Below are positions 33,066 to 40,092 of a DNA stretch of 40,093 nt, one piece after another. The stretch is taken from positions 1 through 40,093 of the IMG/VR virus record IMGVR_UViG_3300021389_000054; one strand, given 5' to 3'. The notes beneath the pieces were generated by a model, which had not been told where the DNA came from, did not search any database, and was given only the letters and a program-made list of their open reading frames with translations. The first letter of the stretch is position 1. Every line of letters begins with the position of its first letter. The DNA comes from a virus. A program made the translations under genes and the position numbers.

Positions 33066-33068
33066 AAT
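33051..33068 (-). repeat. Palindromic start-site repeat, copy at the SSB-like gene
   Basis: The same 18-base sequence as 32313-32330, again overlapping the start codon and codons 2-5. Both genes therefore begin with MFSTK. The rest of the two proteins is unrelated. Confidence 0.6.
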
Positions 33069-33097
33069 TTACTTTTTTTATTTATTTATTAATTAAT

Positions 33098-33781
33098 TTA
33101 CTCTTCATATTTTTCAATGCAATCTTTTACATACTGTAGGTCATTAGGAATGAAGAAATCCTCAAACATACCCATAGGTGATTTACATGTGTTCTCTCCT
33201 GAGTTTTGAGTTTCAAAACCATATTCAAGCACACCATCATCATTTTTATTTACTCTTCCAAATAATACTATAGAAAAGAGACCTTCCAAAGTTAAAGCAT
33301 TATCAATCATTTTACCAATTGTTTTTGCTTTGATCTTTCTATTTCCGTTTATATCAGTAGAATCTTCTGAGTGTGTCAAAAAGATTACAGTTAAGTCTTC
33401 TCTTAAATCTTTAGGTAACTTAGCAACCATGGCTAAATTAGATGCAATCTGAGTAAACTTATCATATCCTTTTTCATTAGCTCTATCAAAATATTCAAAA
33501 GAACTCATATACTGCCAGTCATCAACAACTATTGTTTTTATATCTGGCATTTTATCATTAACATGCTTCATTGCCTTTATAATACCAGGAGCACTTGCTG
33601 CTGATGTTAAATTACCTTTGGGGTTATCTTTAGTTATTTGAGTATACTTACTCTTATAACCTTTGAAAGGTAAAGGCTTATTTGCAATGTTTATAATGAA
33701 AGTCTCTTTAGGGTTTAATGTTCTGATTGAGGTAGACTTTCCTGTACCTGAATCTGCAATTACTAATACGCTTTGTGCCAT
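33098..33781 (-). CDS. Sak4-like RecA-fold ATPase (single-strand annealing/recombination)
   Basis: 227 residues. Walker A is ADSGTGKST (9-17), Walker B TIVVDDWQY (83-91), and a sensor-like VIFLTHSED (132-140) follows. The small RecA-core size and the DDW-Q-Y Walker B are typical of phage Sak4/AAA_24-type proteins, which anneal or exchange strands together with a phage SSB. Here the SSB-like gene lies immediately downstream. A TTAAATAAA leader precedes the ATG, and the upstream gene ends 1 base before the start codon. Confidence 0.75.
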   Translation of the reverse strand: MAQSVLVIADSGTGKSTSIRTLNPKETFIINIANKPLPFKGYKSKYTQITKDNPKGNLTSAASAPGIIKAMKHVNDKMPDIKTIVVDDWQYMSSFEYFDRANEKGYDKFTQIASNLAMVAKLPKDLREDLTVIFLTHSEDSTDINGNRKIKAKTIGKMIDNALTLEGLFSIVLFGRVNKNDDGVLEYGFETQNSGENTCKSPMGMFEDFFIPNDLQYVKDCIEKYEE

Positions 33782-33782
33782 T

Positions 33783-34301
33783 TTATTTAATTAATTTATT
33801 GATTACTTTTGTTAAGGTTATTATTGACTGATTGATATCTTCTAATTTATTTACCAATGCGTCTTCTTTATTAACTGGATCTGGTCCGGTTAAATCTTCA
33901 AAGGGTATAGGTTTACTTATATTAGTAATACTACCCTTTCTATTTGTTACATCATTAATAACTTTTAACTCTGTAACAGGAATAAGATGTCTTTGAAAAC
34001 CTGTACTGGAAGTAATTAATTCATATTCAGTTTTCCAATGAGGATTATACTTATGTAAGTACAATGTTCTTTTTGGATCTTCTGAATCATAATCTATACT
34101 AACAAATTCAGTATATACATTTTCTTCTTTTTCAAGTTCACTTGGAAAAAAGCTAACATGTAATTCATCTTTGCCTTTAGGTCTATAAGCCATCTTAGGA
34201 ATATATAAAGCATTTATAATACCTTCTTTTTGAAAGTAATCTTCATGCTCTTCTCTTAATGTTGCAACTTTTTTTTTACGTTGCTCTGGTGTTAATCCCA
34301 T
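33783..34301 (-). CDS. Phage protein of unknown function, C-terminal coiled coil
   Basis: 172 residues from ATG at 34301 (MGLTPEQRKKKVATLREEHE); an earlier ATG at 34337 would add 12 residues, but the AAATAAA leader and spacing favour the later one. A basic helix leads, then a beta-rich middle (ELHVSFFPSELEKEENVYTE), and the last 30 residues form an amphipathic helix (LVNKLEDINQSIITLTKVIN). Lies between DnaB and Sak4 genes, so a role as a replication accessory is possible. No family recognised. Confidence 0.6.
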   Translation of the reverse strand: MGLTPEQRKKKVATLREEHEDYFQKEGIINALYIPKMAYRPKGKDELHVSFFPSELEKEENVYTEFVSIDYDSEDPKRTLYLHKYNPHWKTEYELITSSTGFQRHLIPVTELKVINDVTNRKGSITNISKPIPFEDLTGPDPVNKEDALVNKLEDINQSIITLTKVINKLIK

Positions 34302-34333
34302 TTTCTGTGTTTTATTTATGTTTTTAGTATTTA

Positions 34334-35290
34334 TCATCTTCTTTCTTGTTGGCCCGGAGTAGGCATTTCTTCTATTTGCATTTGTTCAAACTTTGCTTTA
34401 AAGAAACTCATTCTTGCATCTCCATTTCTGGCTTTTAAGAAGTGTAAAACTAAAGTTCTATCATTTTCTATTATATATCTATCAGGTCCATAGAATCTAA
34501 TTTTTTGTTTAGCAGGTCTGTTAATACCTATTAAAGTATCTGCATGCTGTAACATTGCATCTGATCCAAATATATCTGACTCAAGTATATAATTTCCATA
34601 TTTACCATCTATTGCTCTGTCAGGATTATCTATATTCCTATTAAGTTGTGACAAAGCAATAAATAAACAAGGATAATCTCTTTTACATTGCGTAAAGAAT
34701 TCACCTAACTCAAATAACATATCTAATGTGCTATTTTGGTATGGTGCTCTCTTAACTAACATAGTATGATCAAGAGTTATCATTGTATTTTTACCTTTAT
34801 GTGCAGTCATATATTTATCAATTTGCTCACGCATTTGATTAACTGTCATAGGTGTAGATATAATATCAACAGGATACTTTACTCTTTCTTTAGCATACTG
34901 ATGACATTTATTTAAAGTGTCTGTAGTTAATACACTACCAGCACTACATAGTTCTTTATAAGTTTTACCCGTTATAGAACTAAACTCTCTTATAGCTGAG
35001 GTTCTTCCTACCATTTCAAATTGAAATTCTAAAACTCTGAATTCATCATTTGGATTTAGCATGAATGACTCTCTAATTATTTGATCTTTAATTAACGTTT
35101 TACCTGAGCCAGGTCTTCCACCAATTACAGTTAGAGTATTCCATTCTAAACCATCAGTGGTTGCGTCATTAAATTTAGGCCATGGAGTATAGATTGATTT
35201 CTCTTCTCCTGTTGACCTTCTAAACATATATTTAAGCGCTTCATTAAAGGCAGTATACTGCCCCACCCATGATTCTTTGGTTTTACTCAT
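34334..35290 (-). CDS. DnaB-type replicative helicase (RecA-like core)
   Basis: 318 residues, so only the C-terminal ATPase half of a full-length DnaB is present. Walker A is GGRPGSGKT (57-65), motif FEFEM-like FQFEMVGRTSAIREFS (89-104), Walker B-like ITLDHTMLV (171-179), and ALSQLNR (212-218). These are the standard DnaB/gp4 helicase motifs for 5'-3' unwinding as a hexameric ring. The N-terminal primase-interacting domain is missing, so contact with the separate primase may use another protein. It overlaps the upstream winged-helix gene by 4 bases. Confidence 0.8.
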   Translation of the reverse strand: MSKTKESWVGQYTAFNEALKYMFRRSTGEEKSIYTPWPKFNDATTDGLEWNTLTVIGGRPGSGKTLIKDQIIRESFMLNPNDEFRVLEFQFEMVGRTSAIREFSSITGKTYKELCSAGSVLTTDTLNKCHQYAKERVKYPVDIISTPMTVNQMREQIDKYMTAHKGKNTMITLDHTMLVKRAPYQNSTLDMLFELGEFFTQCKRDYPCLFIALSQLNRNIDNPDRAIDGKYGNYILESDIFGSDAMLQHADTLIGINRPAKQKIRFYGPDRYIIENDRTLVLHFLKARNGDARMSFFKAKFEQMQIEEMPTPGQQERR

Positions 35291-35877
35291 ACTACATTTT
35301 CTTTAAAGTGTTCATCTTCTGTAGATATACCTTCAATAGTCATATCACAGTAGTCTGCTAACGTAGAGTGCTTTACTCTATGCTTATCTTGCTTACATAT
35401 AAAGTATTGACTTGTTTGCATATACATATACTCTTTGTCTCTATACTCATTAACATACATGCTTGTTGCTTTCATCACATCATCCCATGTATGATCATAT
35501 GTCTCAAAGAACCATCTAAATGCATCACTAAGTGCTTTAACATTATTTCTTGCTGGCTTACCACTTGGTAATTTTTTAGCAGGAAATATTTCTCTATAGG
35601 TATTTATATTATCTATAGAGTTTTTACCCATTAATGCTATATCTGTTTTCTTTTTTGCTTTTATAAAGTAATTGTCCATTCTAACTATAAATAGTTTAGC
35701 TTTAGGTGTTAGAACAAACTTACTGTCTTTTTTTTTTAAGTACTTTTCATCAATTAAATCAAGTACATCTTGTTTAGTTATGTATGGCAAGGAGACGCCT
35801 TGCTTGATCCCAAATAGTATCTGTAACTGGTTTGGGGTCATCTTTGCTTTTAAGATTTTCTGGAATAGTTCCCACAT
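35287..35877 (-). CDS. Winged-helix protein, possible helicase loader
   Basis: 196 residues from ATG at 35877; a start at 35841 (MTPNQLQILFGI) would give 184. The N-terminal 60 residues look like a winged helix (KMTPNQLQILFGIKQG, then DVLDLIDEKYLKKKDSKFVL). The C-terminal part (SDAFRWFFETYDHTWDDVMK, YMYMQTSQYFICKQD, STLADYCDM) resembles a domain seen in phage replication proteins. It overlaps the DnaA-like gene by 104 bases (68 with the later start) and the DnaB gene by 4. Position between initiator-like and helicase genes suggests helicase loading, which is inference from context only. Confidence 0.6.
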   Translation of the reverse strand: MWELFQKILKAKMTPNQLQILFGIKQGVSLPYITKQDVLDLIDEKYLKKKDSKFVLTPKAKLFIVRMDNYFIKAKKKTDIALMGKNSIDNINTYREIFPAKKLPSGKPARNNVKALSDAFRWFFETYDHTWDDVMKATSMYVNEYRDKEYMYMQTSQYFICKQDKHRVKHSTLADYCDMTIEGISTEDEHFKENVV

Positions 35878-36292
35878 AATTTTTTAGTTCATTAATTATA
35901 TTATTATATACATCTATTGTAAACTTATCATTGATATCCATACCATTACTAACTCTTTTACATGAATTTATAACTGTAGCATGAGTTCTTTCTAAGTATA
36001 TTCCTATTTTATTTTTAGTGTATCCTAAACTATATGCTATATAACAAAAATTATGTAGGTATATCATATACTCCTTAACTCTTGTTCTATTTAATAGGGA
36101 AGTTATGTGTGTAAATTTTGGAATATCACGGTAAAGTGTTGCTAAAGTAACTATTTCTAAAGTTGTTAGTGTAATTTTATTATCTTCTTTAGGTGGTACA
36201 AATACATGTAGGTTCACACCATAATCAGCATAAAATTTACTCTTGAAGTCACGTATTACTTCTTTTTGTTCAACTAATTGGCTTTCAGGCAT
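35774..36292 (-). CDS. DnaA domain IV-like DNA-binding protein
   Basis: 172 residues. The segment GYTKNKIGIYLERTHATVIN, followed by SCKRV (90-114), closely follows the DnaA C-terminal signature (a helix-turn-helix with R-[DT]-H-[TA]-T-V-x-x-[AS]-x-[KR]-[KR]). It lacks the AAA+ domain of cellular DnaA, so it would bind DnaA-box-like sites without ATP control. It may mark the phage origin or bind host DnaA boxes. The N-terminal 55 residues are beta/alpha and unrecognised. The gene overlaps the downstream winged-helix gene. Confidence 0.7.
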   Translation of the reverse strand: MPESQLVEQKEVIRDFKSKFYADYGVNLHVFVPPKEDNKITLTTLEIVTLATLYRDIPKFTHITSLLNRTRVKEYMIYLHNFCYIAYSLGYTKNKIGIYLERTHATVINSCKRVSNGMDINDKFTIDVYNNIINELKNYVGTIPENLKSKDDPKPVTDTIWDQARRLLAIHN

Positions 36293-36328
36293 TTATATTG
36301 GTTTTTGGTTATACAAATGTAATGATTA

Positions 36329-37039
36329 TTACCATTGTATACAAGCTTTATCTTGTTTAATTAGTTCATCATTAACTTTATTAAATACGTCTTTACAATC
36401 CCATTCTCCACCCCTATAAGCGGCAGATGCAGGATGTGCTACTTTAAATATTTTCATATTAGATAATAAGGGTGCCCACTCTTCAGCTTTTCTACCCATT
36501 AAAATAAATATCAAATCTTTATTATGTCTATTTAGTGTATCAAATAGATATTCTGTAAATGATTTCCAAATTCCATAGTGTGAACCAATTTTATTTACTT
36601 CTACAGTTAATGCTGTATTAATTAATAATACGCCTTGATTAGACCAACGCTTTAGATCACATTCTTCTGGTGTATATATAACTCTACCTGTGTCAGTAAA
36701 ATCACCTATAGTTTGTTTAAGTATATACTGCAGGGATTTTTCAGCTTTTCCTTTATTGCTACAGCTAAATGCTATACCATCAGCTACACCTAATTGTGGA
36801 TATGGGTCCTGACCAACTATAACTACTTTTGTTTCTTTATAAGGACACTCTACAAAAGCATTAAATGTATCCTTAAATTTAGGTGTAAATCTTCTACCAT
36901 TATTTACACTATTAACTAATGTATTCATAATATGGTCAAAGCTTAATCCATTTATATATGGTGATAGTACACGTTCCCATCCGCTATCATTTAATTTTTT
37001 AATTAGATTATCTCTTAAATTGTTTATATTGATTTCCAT
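36329..37039 (-). CDS. ung: Uracil-DNA glycosylase, family 1
   Basis: 236 residues from the ATG at 37039 (MEININNLRDNLIKKLNDSG); the open frame reaches upstream to 37069 across the divergent intergenic region, so the later start is preferred. The family 1 motifs are intact: GQDPYP (76-81) with the catalytic Asp, FSCSNKGKAEKSLQYI, LLINTALTVE with the uracil-binding Asn, and HPASAAYRGG (202-211), the catalytic His with minor-groove loop. It removes uracil from DNA, which implies that this phage keeps thymine rather than dU in its genome. It is the first gene of the minus-strand replication block. Confidence 0.9.
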   Translation of the reverse strand: MEININNLRDNLIKKLNDSGWERVLSPYINGLSFDHIMNTLVNSVNNGRRFTPKFKDTFNAFVECPYKETKVVIVGQDPYPQLGVADGIAFSCSNKGKAEKSLQYILKQTIGDFTDTGRVIYTPEECDLKRWSNQGVLLINTALTVEVNKIGSHYGIWKSFTEYLFDTLNRHNKDLIFILMGRKAEEWAPLLSNMKIFKVAHPASAAYRGGEWDCKDVFNKVNDELIKQDKACIQW

Positions 37040-37082
37040 TTTTATTATATTATTACTATATTTACACATTAAAATTATTACT
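37040..37082. promoter_or_regulatory. Divergent promoter region between ung and the lone plus-strand gene
   Basis: Only 43 AT-rich bases separate the two divergent ATGs. Both transcripts must start here or inside the opposite gene. A TATATTTA element on the plus strand is near the Bacteroidetes -7 consensus (TAnnTTTG) but does not match it, so no promoter position is assigned. Confidence 0.3.
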
Positions 37083-37517
37083 ATGGCAGAAGATAAAGAA
37101 AGATTACAAACCTATGTTACTTATGATTTAGCATCTATAATTAAAGATATTGAAGTATCTGCTTCTTACATTCCTGCATTACAATCTATGATTACTAGAA
37201 AGATTATGACAAGTGATAAAGTTGATGAAATTGGTACCATCTTTACTAAGTTTGAAAAAATGGTTAAAAACTCACAAGATAAAGTACCTGAAGATGAGGC
37301 TAATTTATCTTTTGATCAATGGGAAGCTGATTTATACATTTTATTTTCTTTAGTTCAAATGTTTAAGTATAAAGCTAAAGAACAGAATCTTGAAATTAAA
37401 CAAGAGACTACTACTACTAAAGCTGAGTTTGAACAATTAGCAAGAGATGCATTTAACGGTGAAGATATTACACAAAAATTAAAGGACTTAGACTCTACAC
37501 TAAAAATAGTTAAGTAA
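37083..37517 (+). CDS. Lone plus-strand protein of unknown function
   Basis: 144 residues from ATG at 37083 (MAEDKERLQTYVTYDLASII); a longer frame begins at 37020 with a hydrophobic extension that overlaps the ung start, which is less likely. It is highly charged and mostly helical (KVDEIGTIFTKFEKMVKNSQ, FDQWEADLYILFSLVQMFKY, TTTTKAEFEQLARDAF). No domain is recognised. Flanked by minus-strand genes on both sides, with divergent start and a stop that abuts the next stop. This isolation suggests a separately timed or acquired gene. Confidence 0.65.
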   Translation: MAEDKERLQTYVTYDLASIIKDIEVSASYIPALQSMITRKIMTSDKVDEIGTIFTKFEKMVKNSQDKVPEDEANLSFDQWEADLYILFSLVQMFKYKAKEQNLEIKQETTTTKAEFEQLARDAFNGEDITQKLKDLDSTLKIVK

Positions 37518-37901
37518 CTATCTTAATTGCATACCACTAAAATCTCCTATCTCAAGACATGCTTGTATAGCTAGATTTAGTTCTTCTTTATCACATTTAC
37601 CAAAAGACTTACAAAACTCTACTCCATTTTTATTAAAACATAGGCCAGCTTTACGCTTGACTTGTAGTTTTACTTCTTCAAAAGTATGACCTATTTCATT
37701 TGCTATTTCTCTTATCATAGCATGTACTCTGGCTAATTGTGGATTACTACCTTTACCATCTTGTACACCTATAAATAATTCTATACGTGCACCTTCAGGC
37801 ATTTCTTTTAAAAAATTATTATATTTACTTTCATAAGCTTTTATAGGAAAGTGTAATTTACCATCTTTTATTGTTGCTTGAACAAATAGTTGATTTCTCA
37901 T
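37518..37901 (-). CDS. NinB/Orf-like recombination protein
   Basis: 127 residues from ATG at 37901, in an ATGA overlap with the upstream gene (ATG at 37907 is an alternative). The pattern GKGSNPQLARVHAMIREIAN, then GHTFEEVKLQVKRKAGLC, then CDKEELNLAIQACLEIGDF, resembles lambda NinB (Orf): a Q/N-x-R-x-H-A-x-I helix, an EVK-x-x-x-K segment and a C-terminal S/E-rich helix. NinB binds single-stranded DNA and SSB and can replace RecFOR functions. Fits with Sak4, RusA and the exonuclease. The match is by motif shape only. Confidence 0.45.
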   Translation of the reverse strand: MRNQLFVQATIKDGKLHFPIKAYESKYNNFLKEMPEGARIELFIGVQDGKGSNPQLARVHAMIREIANEIGHTFEEVKLQVKRKAGLCFNKNGVEFCKSFGKCDKEELNLAIQACLEIGDFSGMQLR

Positions 37902-38035
37902 AAACATTTATTTATTATAGATAAGACAATCAGTAAGCCCAAACATGCTAATATAGTTATACCAGCAACTTTTTCTGTTTGTTCTACTTGATACTTACTT
38001 CTTCCCTGTCTGTATTTTTTGTCTTCTTCTGTCAT
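37898..38035 (-). CDS. 45-residue tail-anchored membrane micro-protein
   Basis: Encodes MTEEDKKYRQGRSKYQVEQT followed by EKVAGITILACLGLLIVLSI and INKCL: a charged N-terminal half and one C-terminal transmembrane helix. It has ATGA overlaps with genes on both sides (start with the 52-residue gene, stop with the NinB-like gene). Possible inner-membrane peptide; function unknown. Confidence 0.55.
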   Translation of the reverse strand: MTEEDKKYRQGRSKYQVEQTEKVAGITILACLGLLIVLSIINKCL

Positions 38036-38190
38036 AACATTTCTTTTATTTCTATTAGTAAAGAATATGCAACGTCTAGATTTCTTTGATTCATACCTGG
38101 CATTACTTCCACGTCTTCCAAATAATCTATGACATCATTTAATTTATCCTTTATTTCATTTATATTATCATCTATTCTATTTATCATCAT
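38032..38190 (-). CDS. 52-residue helical micro-protein
   Basis: Encodes MMINRIDDNINEIKDKLNDV, continues IDYLEDVEVMPGMNQRNLDV and ends in an IEIKEML helix; heptad-like spacing suggests a coiled-coil hairpin. It may start at either of two adjacent ATGs (38190 or 38187). Overlaps with both neighbours (TGATG and ATGA). No family recognised. Confidence 0.5.
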   Translation of the reverse strand: MMINRIDDNINEIKDKLNDVIDYLEDVEVMPGMNQRNLDVAYSLLIEIKEML

Positions 38191-38336
38191 CTTTTATTTT
38201 CTAGATCCCATAACCAACCATAATCTGGATCATGTGGATCTACTTCATCCTGCGTATGAACTCTTACACGAACCCATACATCATTGACTAATTTATATGT
38301 TTTACCGTTTTTATGTTTTACTATTTCTTCACTCAT
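38187..38336 (-). CDS. 49-residue micro-protein, SH3-like pattern
   Basis: Encodes MSEEIVKHKNGKTYKLVNDV, then WVRVRVHTQDEVDPHDPDYG and WLWDLENKR. The N-terminal strand pattern (V-K-H-K-N-G-K-T-Y-K-L-V-N-D-V-W-V) looks like a small beta unit. It starts within the last codons of the 87-residue gene (8-base overlap) and ends in TGATG with the next. Function unknown. Confidence 0.5.
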   Translation of the reverse strand: MSEEIVKHKNGKTYKLVNDVWVRVRVHTQDEVDPHDPDYGWLWDLENKR

Positions 38337-38592
38337 GATATTTTTCAATTATTTCATCTGATAAAAATTCTGGATCTATTAATCCTAATACATCTACTAT
38401 ACTGGAACTACCTTCATCATTTTCTAATTCACACCATATACGAATCATTTCTGCTGATGGAGCTGTTCCTGGTGTTCCTGGATCTCCATTTGAATCATAC
38501 ATTTGATCAGGTTCTCCAGGATAATAATAATATTCTACTTCTACTTCATTACCAAATAAAGTCATTGGTACTACGTTTACTGATGCTCCCAT
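38329..38592 (-). CDS. Small phage protein of unknown function
   Basis: 87 residues starting MGASVNVVPMTLFGNEVEVE. It contains EYYYYPGEPDQMYDSNGDPG, a 'YxPGEPxxxYDxxGxPGxP' motif that I associate with small tailed-phage proteins conserved in replication regions, and an acidic C-terminus (IEKYHE). Starts in a TAATG overlap with the zinc-ribbon gene. Function unknown. Confidence 0.6.
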   Translation of the reverse strand: MGASVNVVPMTLFGNEVEVEYYYYPGEPDQMYDSNGDPGTPGTAPSAEMIRIWCELENDEGSSSIVDVLGLIDPEFLSDEIIEKYHE

Positions 38593-38825
38593 TATTTATA
38601 TCTTAATACGTTATTATCTATAAATATGAACTCTTGTCCACATTTTTTACATACACCTTCTTCTTCATGAGTTCTTAAAACATAACTCCTTGTACAATTT
38701 GGACATGGTGTTTCTTCTGAAGGTATAAACTCTTCAACTGAAGGGCGTGCAAGACCATGTATCATAGCATCATGTGCACCACGATACTCAGAGTTATGTC
38801 TTTCTTCCATAAATAATTCTTTCAT
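38592..38825 (-). CDS. Zinc-ribbon protein of unknown function
   Basis: 77 residues from ATG at 38825 (MKELFMEERHNSEYRGAHDA), in an ATGA overlap with the C2H2 gene; ATG at 38834 would add 3 residues. The C-terminal half has CPNC...CKKCGQEF, a four-cysteine zinc ribbon. The N-terminal half is helical with H and E residues (RGAHDAMIHGLARPSVEEF). Likely nucleic-acid or protein binding. It belongs to the micro-gene chain downstream of the SF2 helicase. Confidence 0.6.
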   Translation of the reverse strand: MKELFMEERHNSEYRGAHDAMIHGLARPSVEEFIPSEETPCPNCTRSYVLRTHEEEGVCKKCGQEFIFIDNNVLRYK

Positions 38826-38974
38826 TTTTCCCATTGTGTTGTTTTTTTAATGTATTCTTGTTTATTTTCTGCTTCATACCACTCATCTAAATGTTTATCA
38901 AAATGCCATCTATAATCTAAACCTGAACAAAAGGTTTCAGAACATCTACTACATTTAATGATTGGTTTACACAT
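38822..38974 (-). CDS. 50-residue C2H2 zinc-finger micro-protein
   Basis: Encodes MCKPIIKCSRCSETFCSGLD, then YRWHFDKHLDEWYEAENKQE and a basic tail. C8-x2-C11-x12-H24-x3-H28 is the exact spacing of a classical C2H2 zinc finger. It starts in a TAATG overlap with the helicase stop and ends in an ATGA overlap with the zinc-ribbon gene, so it is probably translated with them. It may bind DNA, RNA or a protein. Single C2H2 fingers are uncommon in phages. Confidence 0.6.
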   Translation of the reverse strand: MCKPIIKCSRCSETFCSGLDYRWHFDKHLDEWYEAENKQEYIKKTTQWEK

Positions 38975-40092
38975 TACTTTTTTAATGGATTATAATATAA
39001 AACTTTAGATTGATCAAAATCTTGAATTGCATTATTTACCCATGTTTCATCTTGTGTATTCTTGTAACACAGTATATGACATGTTGCTGTCTCAGTTGGA
39101 TTAAGTCTTAATAATCTACCAATTCTTTGTGCAGTCTTACGTTCATTACCATATGCATGCATAATAATACCTGCTTTAAGCTTAGGAATTGTAACACCTT
39201 CTGATAATTGTAACACGCATGATAGTTTATCAATCCTGCCATCAGAGAACAACTCAAGGTTTTCCTCTGATTTTGGATTTTTAGAATGATAACTATGTTT
39301 ACATATTCTGTCTGCTTGTTTTTGAGTATTAGCAAATATAATACACTTTGTATTTATATTTTTTATTATACTCTTAACATAGCTCTCTTTACTTGTATAA
39401 TCCATTATAGCACGCATTCTCATAATTCTACCAAATTGAATTTGCTTAGATGTTTCTGCGTCTTGTAATCTGGATGTTGCATAGTTATAATCCTTTCTTT
39501 CAGATGTATACCAAAAACCACCTTTTTTATTTTTTTTCTTTAATGTAGGTAATTTTGATAGTTCTAACTCATGAATGATTATTTTGTAATCATTTAATAT
39601 GTTTGAGTCAGTTGCATCATCTACTTCAAATGTATATTTGATTGGACAATACTTCTGAACAAGTTTTCCTTTTTCAGATTCTTTATCTCTAGGTGGTGTA
39701 CCAGTTAATCCTAATATTTTACCTTTGAATTGAGATAAAAAAGCTTCATGTGATTCTTTTAAACTATGACACTCATCTAAATAAACTATATCATAATCAT
39801 TTGGATTTTGTTTATTAAGTGATAAGTAAGTTGTAAAAGTAATATGATCTTCAAGAATATTATTATTCATTTTATCTAATTCATCATACCAAGACTTCAT
39901 TACAGACTTTTTTGGTACGGCTACTAATACTTTTATAAATGGATTAAAGTTTGCTAATAAGTGTTGTATAGCAATTCTTGTTTTGCCTACACCCATAGAT
40001 ATACCTAAGCCACATCTTCTATGTTGTGATGCTATTGTCAATGCATCCGCTTGTACTATGTCCCTATGACTAATTTCCATACTTGATGCCAT
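38974..40092 (-). CDS. Superfamily 2 DNA helicase (edge of window)
   Basis: 372 residues visible; the gene may continue beyond the right edge, although the Met at 40092 is a plausible start, with the Q-motif/Walker A region beginning 30 residues later. Motif I ISMGVGKT (31-38), motif II DECH (106-109), motif III LTGTPPRDK (129-137) and motif VI AQRIGRLLRL near residue 333 identify an SF2 DNA-dependent ATPase of the DECH type. It is compact and lacks nuclease or SNF2-specific extensions. It probably remodels replication forks or recombination intermediates. It is the first visible gene of the chain that continues as zinc-finger micro-genes. Confidence 0.85.
   Translation of the reverse strand: MASSMEISHRDIVQADALTIASQHRRCGLGISMGVGKTRIAIQHLLANFNPFIKVLVAVPKKSVMKSWYDELDKMNNNILEDHITFTTYLSLNKQNPNDYDIVYLDECHSLKESHEAFLSQFKGKILGLTGTPPRDKESEKGKLVQKYCPIKYTFEVDDATDSNILNDYKIIIHELELSKLPTLKKKNKKGGFWYTSERKDYNYATSRLQDAETSKQIQFGRIMRMRAIMDYTSKESYVKSIIKNINTKCIIFANTQKQADRICKHSYHSKNPKSEENLELFSDGRIDKLSCVLQLSEGVTIPKLKAGIIMHAYGNERKTAQRIGRLLRLNPTETATCHILCYKNTQDETWVNNAIQDFDQSKVLYYNPLKK

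Noticed and set aside
37020-37082. Upstream extension of the lone plus-strand gene, giving a hydrophobic N-terminus
   Set aside because: It overlaps the ung start, and the Ile/Leu run is a by-product of AT-rich intergenic sequence; the ATG at 37083 has normal context.
38313-38606. 97-residue plus-strand open frame rich in Leu, Phe and His
   Set aside because: It lies antisense over the 87-residue and 49-residue genes, and its Leu/His/Tyr-rich composition is that of a reverse shadow of Glu/Asp/Asn codons.
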